Origin: Thermaerobacter sp. FW80
GTDB lineage: Bacteria; Bacillota; Sulfobacillia; Thermaerobacterales; Thermaerobacteraceae
Reading direction: 5' to 3'
Assembly: GCF_004634385.1 (NCBI RefSeq)
Contig: NZ_CP037895.1
Span: 1,339,245 to 1,403,244 of the forward strand
Length of the DNA: 64,000 nt
The translations under genes were made by a program, and so were the position numbers. Under the pieces are notes generated by a model that worked only from the letters and a program-made list of their open reading frames with translations, had not been told where the DNA came from and did not search any database. Shown here in pieces: positions 41,636-49,175 of this stretch (position 1 is the stretch's first letter; the number at the start of each line of letters is the position of its first letter).

Positions 41636-42787
41636 TCACGCCAGCTGCTGGCCCTCGTCCGCCGCGGGGAGCCGGGCGCGCAGGGCGTCGGCCTCGGCCA
41701 GGATCTGCCGGGCGTACGCCTCCACCTGGGTCCTGAGCTCCGGCGTGGCGTAGGCCTGCTCCAGCTCCTGGTGGGCCATCAGGGCCCGGCGCAGGTACCA
41801 GATGCCCTGGTCGAAGGCCTGGCCGAACAGGGCCTGGGCCACCTCCATCTCTTCCCGATACCGCTCCAGGGACTCGACGTCGACGAAGGCGGCGGTGTCG
41901 ATCACCAGGTCGCCGGCCTTGGGCTCGTACGTGTGGGGATAGGCGTTGTGGACCACCGCCGCCCCCAGCGTCGGGATGATCACGTGGTCCAGGCGCCGGC
42001 CGTCGAGCCCGCAGGTGTACGCCTCGATGTCGTAGCCGCGGCGCAGGGCCGCCGCGGCGATCCGCTCGACCAGGACGGCGCAGCCGGTGCCGGGATTGCC
42101 GCGGACGAACACCCGCCTGGGGAGCGGGTCCAGCAGGCTGTCGAGGAAGTGGCGCGGACCCTCGGGGGTGACGGCGCTGGCGAACAACCGCCGCACGCGG
42201 CCGCGGCGTCCGGGCCGCCGCAGGCGGTGGTGGCCGTCGAAGATCGCCGCCTCGATCTCGTGGGCGGCCTGCTCCAGCGCCGCCTGGTCCAACGCCCCCG
42301 CGTGCTCATAGAAGTCCTCGTAGAGGCCCAGCGCGTCCCGGGCCAGCGCGAGGTAGCGGTGGGCCAACTGGAACCGCTGACGAACCAGCCGGCCGGTGGC
42401 GGCGATGCGTTCCCGGCGTGCCGCCAGGAGGTCGCGGTCGGCCGTGGCCTCCAGGCTGAGCAGGCGCCCCACGAGCCCGGGCAGCGGCGGCTCCACGGCA
42501 TGGGGTGGGGTGCCGTCGAGCACCGCCAGCCCGAGGTCGGGCGCGTTGACGGCGTCGAGGGATGCGGGGTCCGACGGGCAGTGGAAGAGCTCCACCGCCA
42601 CGCCGCGCTCCATGAGGCCCTCGGCCACCAGGCGGATCACCGCCGACTTGCCCGTCCCCGGCCCACCCTTGAGCACGAACACCCGGCGCGGCTCCGGCCA
42701 CGGGATCCCATCGAAGTAGGAACGGAACCCGCGGCCGGTGTTGCCGCTGGCGAACAGACGACGCACCCGTGCATACCGCGACGACAT
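41636..42787 (-). CDS. Two-domain P-loop protein (PRK06851 type)
   Basis: 383 residues from the ATG at 42787 (an ATG at 42802 is also in frame). It is an internal duplication: each half begins with an RRLFASxxTxxG box (VRRLFASGNTGRGFRSYFD; VRRLFASAVTPEGPRHFLD) followed by a nucleotide loop. The first loop is complete (VFVLKGGPGTGKSAVIRLVA); the second, GNPGTGCAVL, has Cys in place of the essential Lys, so only the first half should bind ATP. Such proteins occur in spore-forming Firmicutes and are largely uncharacterised. No close operon partner; the 173-bp gap upstream of the dioxygenase gene shows nothing notable. Confidence 0.85.
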   Translation of the reverse strand: MSSRYARVRRLFASGNTGRGFRSYFDGIPWPEPRRVFVLKGGPGTGKSAVIRLVAEGLMERGVAVELFHCPSDPASLDAVNAPDLGLAVLDGTPPHAVEPPLPGLVGRLLSLEATADRDLLAARRERIAATGRLVRQRFQLAHRYLALARDALGLYEDFYEHAGALDQAALEQAAHEIEAAIFDGHHRLRRPGRRGRVRRLFASAVTPEGPRHFLDSLLDPLPRRVFVRGNPGTGCAVLVERIAAAALRRGYDIEAYTCGLDGRRLDHVIIPTLGAAVVHNAYPHTYEPKAGDLVIDTAAFVDVESLERYREEMEVAQALFGQAFDQGIWYLRRALMAHQELEQAYATPELRTQVEAYARQILAEADALRARLPAADEGQQLA

Positions 42788-43288
42788 GCCGATGCCCCCC
42801 ATGGCACCGGCCCGGACGCCGGTCGACGGCGTGACATGGGCGTCCCGGGTCGGCCACCGATTCGCGACGCTACACGCTATGGGGCCCGGAGGGGTGGGGG
42901 TGCCAGTCCGGGGATGGGCCGACGTCCCGCCGTGTCAGGGAACCTGACGCGGCCCAAGGCGAGGGCCCGGGACGCGTCCCCCGGCGGCGGACGAGGGGAC
43001 GGCGCGACCGCCGGCCGCGGGACGGCCGCCCCGGCTCTGCACGGTACCGTCGGTCCCCGGCGCCGGCAGGGGGCCGCGCCCTGGGGACGTGGCGGGCTCC
43101 AGCCCGACCGCCGGCGGAGCCGGATGCGGGGGTCCCCCGCCGGAGGTCCCCCGCGCCGCAGGGGTCCGCGGGGCACGAGGACGCTCCCCGGCGCTTGGGG
43201 GTACGGGGGATCGCAGCCGGCGACGGGGCACACCGGCGCCGCTCCGCCATATGTATGAAGGAGCCCACGGCAACGGGAGGGGGCTGGC
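42788..43288. other. 501-bp divergent intergenic stretch
   Basis: No supported gene between the P-loop gene (-) and the MerR-type gene (+). A weak AT-rich spot (CCATATGTATGAAGG, 43246-43260) may hold the -10 region of the MerR gene. No GlnR-type operator (TGTNAN7TNACA) was recognised. Confidence 0.45.
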
Positions 43289-44137
43289 GTGTCCCGGCAC
43301 CGCAACCTGCCCCTCTATTCCATCGGCGCCGTGTCGAACCTGACGGGTCTGAGCGAGCGCCGCATCCGCTACTACGAGAAGGCGGGGCTGATCCGGCCGG
43401 CGCGGACGGCGGGCAATCAGCGGCGCTACAGCCAGGCGGACGTCGATCGGCTGCTGGAGATCAAGGGGCTCCTGCAGCAGGGGCTGCATCTGGACGACAT
43501 CCGCCGGCGCCTCCTGGACCGGCGCGGCCGGGAGGAGACCATGGGGCCGCCGGATCTGCCCGCCGCCCTGGCCGCCGCCGAGCCCTGGTCGCTTCCCGTG
43601 CCGGTGGCCGCGACGGTGCGCCGTGCGGCCGGCAGGCGCGCCGTGACGGCGCGGGCCGCCCCCCCGACGGGATGCGGATCCCGTGGCCACGGGGAGGTCG
43701 CCGCCGCGGGCGCCGTCGCGGGCGGCGGGAGGGCGGCCGGAGCCGGGCGACCGGGCGAGGCCACGGCCTCCCCGCCCCGCGCGGCGGCTGCCGTCCCGCC
43801 GCACGCCCGTACGGACTCCGATGCGGGCCCCGAATCGGGGCTGGGTCGCATCGACCGGCTGTTCCGGGGTCCGGCGCCTGCGGTCCCCGGGGTCGGCACG
43901 GCGCGCTGCCTGTACCCGGCCTTGGATCCGGCCGTGCTCTACCAGGCCCGTCGCCGGCAGCGGCGCGGGCCCGGTCAAGCCGGGCAGCCGGCATGGCCCT
44001 CCGGCGAGCCCTCCGGCGGTGGGGGCAGCCTGCGGGAGGTCCGCATGCCGGGCGATGCGCTCAGCCCGGCGCCGCTCGGCGCCGGGCTGAGCGCGGGCGC
44101 ACAGGAGGTACCGCGCGATGCGCCGGCCGCCGGCTGA
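43289..44137 (+). CDS. MerR/GlnR-like regulator
   Basis: 282 residues, GTG start at 43289 after GGGAGGGGG. Residues 8-80 are a MerR winged HTH: YSIGAVSNLTGLSERRIRYY, EKAGLIRPARTAGNQRRYSQ, ADVDRLLEIKGLLQQGLHLD. The spacing and the RRIRYYEKxGLIxPxRTxGNQRxYS sequence resemble GlnR, the Firmicute nitrogen repressor, which also sits just before glnA. GlnR is about 130 residues; here a further 190 residues are Ala/Gly/Pro-rich with no recognisable feedback-inhibition tail. The stop lies inside the next gene (20-base overlap), and a 17-bp inverted repeat is located in its last codons. Nitrogen control is inferred from context. Confidence 0.85.
   Translation: MSRHRNLPLYSIGAVSNLTGLSERRIRYYEKAGLIRPARTAGNQRRYSQADVDRLLEIKGLLQQGLHLDDIRRRLLDRRGREETMGPPDLPAALAAAEPWSLPVPVAATVRRAAGRRAVTARAAPPTGCGSRGHGEVAAAGAVAGGGRAAGAGRPGEATASPPRAAAAVPPHARTDSDAGPESGLGRIDRLFRGPAPAVPGVGTARCLYPALDPAVLYQARRRQRRGPGQAGQPAWPSGEPSGGGGSLREVRMPGDALSPAPLGAGLSAGAQEVPRDAPAAG
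44057..44094 (+). repeat. 17-bp perfect inverted repeat at the regulator-glutamine synthetase junction
   Basis: 44057-44073 pairs with 44078-44094 around GCTC. It ends 11 bases before the AGGAGGT ribosome site of the glutamine synthetase gene (start 44118) and is translated as part of the regulator. It could act as an attenuator or in translational control. Confidence 0.7.
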
Positions 44138-45437
44138 GCCGGTTCCTCCGGACGAACCGGCGCGGCGCCTCCAGGCCCAGGGGGTGCAGCTCGTCCAGCT
44201 GGTCTACGCCGACGTGTTGGGCGTGCACAAGGGGCTGACCCTCCCCGTCCTCCAGGCGGCGGCCGCGTGGGGCGACGGCGTCCGCGTCGACGGCGCCTCC
44301 CTGGAGGGGTTCATGCGGATCGAGGAGCGGGAGATGCGCCTGCGGGCGGGCGGGGAGGCGGTGTTCGTCCTCCCGTGGACGCCGGCGGACGAACGGGTGG
44401 CGGCGGTGCCGGCGGCCATCTACACCCGGGAGGGGCAGCCCTTCGAGGGCTGCCCCCGGGAGCGCCTGCGGCGGGCGGTGGGGCGCCTGGACGGCCTCGG
44501 GGTGGCGGTGGAGTTCGCCTTCGAGATGGAGTTCTACCTGCTGCGGCGGCACCGCGGCCGGCCGGAGGTGCGGGTGCCGGACCGGGCCGGGTACCTGGAC
44601 CTATCCGTGCGGGATGCGGGGGAGCCGGTGCGCCAGGCCGTCGCCCTGGCGCTGGAGCGGATGGGCGTCGTGGTGGAGTCCGTCCACCACGCCGTGGCGC
44701 CCGCCCAGCACGAGATCGACCTGGGCTGGCAGCCGCCCCTGACCGCCGCCGACCACCTCCTGGTCGCCAAGCGGACGGTCTACGCCGTGGCCGAGCGCCA
44801 CGGGATGCACGCCACCTTCCTGCCGAAGCCGCGGACGGGTAGCCACGGCTCCGGGCTGCACGTGCGGATGCGGCTGCGACCCCTGCCGGGGGCGCCGTGG
44901 AGCCGCGCCGCGCTGACCCGCCACTGGTTGGCCGGGCTGCTGCAGCACGCCCGGCCGCTCTGCGCCATCACCAACCCGCTGGTGAACTCGTACAAGCGCC
45001 TGGTGCCGGGGTTCGAGGCCCCGGTGTACGTGGTCTGGGGCCAGGAGACCCACGCCCCGCTGGCACGGCTGGTGGCGGGGTGGGAGGCGGGCGAGCTGGA
45101 GTGGCGCGCCCCCGACCCGTGTTGCCACCCGTACCTGGCGCTGGCCGTCCTGCTGCGGGCCGGCGCCGACGGCCTGGAGCGCCGGCTGGAGCCGCCCCCG
45201 CCGCTGGAGGAGAACGTCTTCGAGCTGGACCCGGCGGAGATCGGCGCCCGGGGGATCGAGCCGCTGCCGGGCAGCCTGGGCGAGGCCCTGGACGACATGC
45301 GCGTCAGCGCCGTGGTGCGGGACGCCTTGGGCGAGTACCTCTTCACCCGCTACCTCGAGGCGAAGCGGATGGAGTGGGACATCTACCGGGTCCAGGTCCA
45401 CCAATGGGAGCTGGACCAGTACCTGCCGGTATTCTGA
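44118..45437 (+). CDS. glnA: Glutamine synthetase, type I, divergent short form
   Basis: 439 residues, ATG at 44118 with AGGAGGT 6 bases upstream. Landmarks: QLVYADVLGVHKGLTLP, VDGASLEGFMRIEEREM, FAFEMEFYLL (metal Glu residues), AQHEIDLGW, HATFLPKPRTGSHGSGLHV, the ATP loop NSYKRLVPGFEAPVYVVWG and APDPCCHPYLALAVLL. The length matches GSI-alpha enzymes of Firmicutes, which lack the adenylylation loop. Differences from typical GlnA: the conserved R-(I/V)-E-x-R near residue 330 reads GELEWR, and the metal-His segment GxHxH reads SGLHVRM. It may be a true glutamine synthetase or a paralogue for another amine. Neighbouring GlnR-like gene supports a role in nitrogen assimilation. Confidence 0.88.
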   Translation: MRRPPAEPVPPDEPARRLQAQGVQLVQLVYADVLGVHKGLTLPVLQAAAAWGDGVRVDGASLEGFMRIEEREMRLRAGGEAVFVLPWTPADERVAAVPAAIYTREGQPFEGCPRERLRRAVGRLDGLGVAVEFAFEMEFYLLRRHRGRPEVRVPDRAGYLDLSVRDAGEPVRQAVALALERMGVVVESVHHAVAPAQHEIDLGWQPPLTAADHLLVAKRTVYAVAERHGMHATFLPKPRTGSHGSGLHVRMRLRPLPGAPWSRAALTRHWLAGLLQHARPLCAITNPLVNSYKRLVPGFEAPVYVVWGQETHAPLARLVAGWEAGELEWRAPDPCCHPYLALAVLLRAGADGLERRLEPPPPLEENVFELDPAEIGARGIEPLPGSLGEALDDMRVSAVVRDALGEYLFTRYLEAKRMEWDIYRVQVHQWELDQYLPVF

Positions 45438-45958
45438 CCCGGCCTGGTCCCCGCAGGCGGGTGCAGGCGCAAGGATCCCCGCAGGCCGGTGCGCGCGCTG
45501 GGGCCCGGCCGGGGGTCGACGGCGCCGGTACGCCGGCGATGCGGTGCGGGCGCGGGGGCCGCGAAGGGCGTTGCCGGGTGCAGGCGGTGCGGGCGGGGGG
45601 CCCCACAGGGCGTGGCCGGTTCCGCGCGGGGCGGGCGCAGGGGCCTCGAAGGCCGTTGCCGGGTCCAAGGGGCGCAGAGGCCCCGCAGGGTGTCGCCGGC
45701 TGGCTCCGGGCGGTGCGGGCGCGGGCGCAGCGATCCCCGAAGGCGGTCGGCGGCGCCGGGCGGCGCGGGCCGGCACGACGGGGCGGGAGCCGGATCGGCG
45801 GCGGCGATGGCGGTGGGCGTACCGCGGATTCGGTCCAGCCGGGTCCTCCCGCGCAGGGTAGGGGTCCGGGACGGCCAGGGGATCCGGCCAGGGGATCAGG
45901 GCCTTCGGCCCCGATCCCCTGGCCGCCCTGGGGAGCGCGGTGGGCTTGGGGACCTCGG
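45438..45958 (+). repeat. 521-bp gene-free stretch of degenerate GC-rich repeats
   Basis: From about 45455 to 45760 the words GTTGCCGGGT, GGTGCGGGCG and CCCCGCAGG recur at about 40-55-base intervals (for instance GGATCCCCGCAGG at 45474 and similar at 45447). Decayed tandem duplication is likely. No gene is supported in it. Confidence 0.5.
45886..45924 (-). terminator. Hairpin downstream of the selenoprotein gene
   Basis: GGCCAGGGGATC (45886-45897) pairs with GATCCCCTGGCC (45913-45924); an inner GGGCC/GGCCC extends the stem. It begins 34 bases past the stop of the minus-strand glutaredoxin gene. No U-tract. Confidence 0.5.
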
Positions 45959-46243
45959 TCAACGGCTCCCGGCGCCGGCCCCTTGCCCCTTCGCGCTGGC
46001 TCCGTCCTCGAGCGTCCGCTCGATGGCCTCGCGGTTGCGGCCGAAGCCGCGGAACACCTCGCCGTCGATGACCACCGTGGCCGTGACGCGGCTCTGGTAC
46101 CGGTTGACCAGGCGCTCGTAGGCCTCGGGGTCCTTCCGCACGTCGTAGAGGGTGAAGTCGACACCCCGCTGGCGGAGGAACTCCTCCGCTTGGCGGCAGT
46201 CGGCTCACCCGGGTTGGACGTAGAGCTCGACCCGCTTGGGCAT
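45959..46243 (-). CDS. Glutaredoxin-like protein with in-frame UGA, probable selenoprotein
   Basis: 94 residues if the UGA at 46207-46205 is read as selenocysteine (U). ATG at 46243 follows GGGAGGCG. The sequence is MPKRVELYVQPG-U-ADCRQA then EEFLRQRGVDFTLYDVRKDP, RVTATVVIDGEVFRGFGRN. In glutaredoxins this position is the first cysteine of the CxxC active site (YTTPGCPYC); here it reads U-A-D-C. The frame before and after the UGA is the same, both sides are clearly glutaredoxin, and a hairpin with GU in its apical loop lies 16-33 bases after the UGA. Uxx-type glutaredoxin-like selenoproteins are, to my recollection, a recognised family. Alternatives: a sequencing error for TGC, or a dead gene. 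Role: thiol-selenol redox chemistry in the cytoplasm. Confidence 0.8.
46166..46196 (-). promoter_or_regulatory. SECIS-like hairpin after the UGA codon
   Basis: Counting from the UGA, bases 16-22 (GCGGAGG) pair with 27-33 (CCTCCGC) around AGTT, which puts GU at +24/+25. A lower helix (bases 9-12 with 36-39) closes below a CAA/CA internal loop. Bacterial SECIS elements have a short stem with an exposed GU about 16-30 bases past the UGA. Confidence 0.65.
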
Positions 46244-46750
46244 GGTCTCGCCTCCCTTCGGGGTGGCGCGCGGCCCCCAGCCCCCGCCCCTGTCCACCGG
46301 GGGCTCCAGGCCCAGGATGGGCCTTGCCTTAGGATGGGCCTCGCCGCCCGTTCTCCCCTCCGCCGGTCTGGCGGCTCCTTCTCCCTCACGGAAGGGACTT
46401 CCTTCCCGGGCCGCATCATCCCGCGGACCGGCGCATAGGGTTGTCCCCGCGGGGCCCCGCGGGGGCGGCCCCCGGTCGACCCGAGGGCATCCGGGCCCGT
46501 GAGCCAGCGGGTCGCATCCCCGGCGGCCCGCTCCCCGGGGCCCGGCGACGGTCTTCCCGCGGCCGGGGAGGAGCGGGCCCCGGGGCGCTCCGGCGGCGCG
46601 GCGGCCCGGGCAGGCCGCCGCGCACCGCGCCGCGCCGCCGCCCAGCTGGGTGCACGGGCCCCGACCCAGCCGGGTGCGCGGGCCCCCACCCAGCCGCATG
46701 CACGGGCCCCGACAGCCGCACGCACGGGTCCCCCCAGGGAGGTGTTGGCC
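46244..46750 (+). other. 507-bp leader before the GH2-like gene, with 24-bp repeats
   Basis: No separate gene is supported. At 46643-46735 a 24-bp unit (CAGCCGGGTGCGCGGGCCCC-GACC) is repeated about four times; in the GH2 frame it reads as an 8-residue repeat (GARAPTQP-like), so a longer protein start cannot be excluded. A near repeat of GGATGGGCCTTGCC/GGATGGGCCTCGCC lies at 46315-46345. Confidence 0.55.
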
Positions 46751-49027
46751 GTGGAACCGACGATTCGCGCGCGCCGCGACGCCCCCGGTGGACCGCTTCC
46801 CGGCGCCCGGGCCGAGCGGCGAGGAGCCGTGGGGCAGCGGGTGATCGAATTGGCCGGTCTCTGGGAGGTCGCGCGGCCCGACACGGCGGCACGCCCCCAG
46901 ACCCTCTGGGTCCCGCGGGACCCGCCGTCGCCCCCGGGGACGCCGCCGTCCCCCGTGGTGGTCTACCGGCGCACCGTCCAGGTGGACCCGGCATGGACCG
47001 GCATGGCGGCGCGCCTCGAGTTGGACGGCGCACTGGGACGGGTCCGCGTCCGGCTCAACGACCGCGAGTTCCCGGTCCCCGCGGCGGGGCAGGTGCCGAC
47101 CGCGGTGGACGTGACCGACGCCGTGCGACCGGGGACGAACCAGCTGGAGATCGAGGTCGCGGGGACTGAGAGCCCCGTCGGCTGGGGAGCCTGGGCGCGG
47201 CCCGAGGCCGTCCCGCCGGGTTACCTCCCGCCCGGCTTGACGGGACCGGTGCGGCTTCGGTTCTTCCGCGGCGTCGTGCTGACCGGCCTGTCCTGGTTCC
47301 TGCGCCCGGAGGACGGGACCGTCGCCGCCAGGCCGGAGGCCGCCGCGACCCTGCCGGTGGTGCACGGCTGCGCCCGTATCCGCTACTGGGCGACGGAGCC
47401 GGTGCGCGGCCGCTGCTGGCTGGACCTGACGCCGGAGGGCTTCGCGGCGCCCGGTGTCCGGGTGGCCTGGGAGGTGGAGGCCGCGCCCCCGGGCGGGGCG
47501 TGGGAGGTCTGGTTCTCCCTGCCCTCGCCGCGCCTCTGGACCGTGTGGGAGCGAGGTCGTCCCTGCCTGTATCGCCTGCGTGCGTGGTTCGAACCGGCGC
47601 TCGCGCCGGGATCCGGGGAGGGTTCGCCGGGCGGCGGCCAAGCCCCTTGGGGACTGGCGGCGGAGAGGGCGGGGGTGCCGCCGCGGGCCGTCGCCGAGGA
47701 CGGGCGTCCATGGCCCGAGCTGGAGGCGCTGGTCGGCATCCGCTTCGTCACCCGCGACCCCGAGGCTTGGTTCCTCAACGGGGAGCCCCTGGCGTTCCGC
47801 GGCGCGTGCGTCCTCCCCCTCGCGCCCTGGCCGGGGGCCGTGACCCCACGCCGCGCCCGCGCCTGGGTCCGGCGGGCGCGGGCCCTGGGGCTGAATGCCC
47901 TCCGGGTCTACGCCCATGCCGCCCACCCGGCCCTCTACGAGGCCGCCAGTCGCCTGGGCATCGCCGTGTGGCAGGACCTCCCGCTGGTCGAACCGGTGAC
48001 GCGGGAGGCGACGGCCACGCTGGCCGCCCAGTTGGACGGGTGGGTCGATGCCGTCGGACGGTGGCCGGCGGTCATCGCCTGGGCGGTGGCCCAGGAGCCC
48101 GCCGTGCCGCCGGCGGCGCTGCCGGGGACGCCGACCGGCCGCTCGCGGAGGCGGGTGCCACCGGTGCGACGACCCGAGTGGCCCTGGTCCGCCGAGGGCC
48201 GACGGGTGGGGGAGCTGGCGGGACGGCTGCGCGCCCTGGACCCCGGGCGGCCCGTGCTGGCGCGGGTCGGCGTCCCCTCCTGGACCCGCAGCGGCGGGGA
48301 TGCGCGCCTCTTCCTGCCTGCTGGCACGCCACCCGACCCCGTGGCCATCGAGCGGCGCCTGCGCCTGGTGCCCCACGCGGCCGTGGTCTCGTCGATGGGG
48401 GCGCCCGCGTTCGACCAAACCCGCCAGGCAACATTCGTAAGGTATGCCATGGAGATCCTCCGCCGGCGTCCCCATCCGGCCAGGGGAGGGTTCGTGTACG
48501 CGTTGAACGATGCCCCCGGGGGACCGGCCTTCGGCCTCTACACGGCGGATGGACGGCCGCGCGAGGCCGCCCGGGCCTACCGGCAGGCGTGCTGGCCGGT
48601 GCGCCTCGTGCTGGGCGCCTGGCCGCGGCGCGGCCGGCCCGGTGCGGCGTTGCGTCTGCCGGTGTGGCTCGTGAACGACAGCGGCGAGGCCGTGGCCGGT
48701 CGATGGACGTGGCAACTGGTGGCGGGGTCGCAGGTCCTGGCGGCCGCGACGCGGTCGTGCCAGGCGGGGCCGCTGGAGCGCGTCCCCGTCGGGTGGGTGG
48801 CCGCCCGCTGGCCGCTCGAGGCGGTGCCGCGGCGGGCGGCGGGAGCCGAGGCCGCCGAGGGCGGCGGAGGGGAGGATCCCCTGATCCTGCGGCTCGAGCT
48901 CGACGCCGACCGGTGCCGGTTGCGGGTGGACTACCCTCTGCCCATGGCCCTGCGCAGCCGGGAACCGACGCACGGCCCGGTTCGTCCGAAAGATGGGGAG
49001 GAGGTTCGCCCATCCCTGGGGCCGTGA
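46751..49027 (+). CDS. Glycoside hydrolase family 2-like protein
   Basis: 758 residues from the GTG at 46751 (AGGGAGGT upstream). The domain order of GH2 is visible: a jelly-roll sugar-binding domain (GLWEVARPDTAARPQTLWVP, VVYRRTVQVDPAWTG, ARLELDGALGRVRVRLNDRE, DAVRPGTNQLEIEVAGT), an Ig-like domain, then a TIM barrel (FLNGEPLAFRGACVLPLAPW, ALGLNALRVYAHAAHPALYE, ASRLGIAVWQDLPLVEP, PAVIAWAVAQEPAVPP). In GH2 enzymes the acid/base is the Glu in an NE pair; here the equivalent reads AQE, so activity is plausible but the Asn is replaced. A barrel-end catalytic nucleophile was not identified. No signal peptide is seen. It precedes the GT2 gene with 148 bases between. Confidence 0.78.
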   Translation: MEPTIRARRDAPGGPLPGARAERRGAVGQRVIELAGLWEVARPDTAARPQTLWVPRDPPSPPGTPPSPVVVYRRTVQVDPAWTGMAARLELDGALGRVRVRLNDREFPVPAAGQVPTAVDVTDAVRPGTNQLEIEVAGTESPVGWGAWARPEAVPPGYLPPGLTGPVRLRFFRGVVLTGLSWFLRPEDGTVAARPEAAATLPVVHGCARIRYWATEPVRGRCWLDLTPEGFAAPGVRVAWEVEAAPPGGAWEVWFSLPSPRLWTVWERGRPCLYRLRAWFEPALAPGSGEGSPGGGQAPWGLAAERAGVPPRAVAEDGRPWPELEALVGIRFVTRDPEAWFLNGEPLAFRGACVLPLAPWPGAVTPRRARAWVRRARALGLNALRVYAHAAHPALYEAASRLGIAVWQDLPLVEPVTREATATLAAQLDGWVDAVGRWPAVIAWAVAQEPAVPPAALPGTPTGRSRRRVPPVRRPEWPWSAEGRRVGELAGRLRALDPGRPVLARVGVPSWTRSGGDARLFLPAGTPPDPVAIERRLRLVPHAAVVSSMGAPAFDQTRQATFVRYAMEILRRRPHPARGGFVYALNDAPGGPAFGLYTADGRPREAARAYRQACWPVRLVLGAWPRRGRPGAALRLPVWLVNDSGEAVAGRWTWQLVAGSQVLAAATRSCQAGPLERVPVGWVAARWPLEAVPRRAAGAEAAEGGGGEDPLILRLELDADRCRLRVDYPLPMALRSREPTHGPVRPKDGEEVRPSLGP

Positions 49028-49175
49028 GGACCCTCGGGCCGCCCCGTTGACGACCGCGGTGGGCGGAGTATGCTGGAATTTCGGGAGAGATCCAGGGATC
49101 GCTCCATTCCCTGGATGGGAGCCCGTGCCGGAGGCGACGGCTCCGGCCATCCCGGCCGGGTGGGGAGGGAGAGCC

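Noticed and set aside
42788-43288. GlnR operator upstream of the MerR-type gene
   Set aside because: No TGTNAN7TNACA-like site could be found by eye on either strand.
45489-46121. Plus-strand open frames downstream of glnA
   Set aside because: They translate degenerate GC-rich repeats and overlap the selenoprotein gene on the other strand; no conserved pattern.
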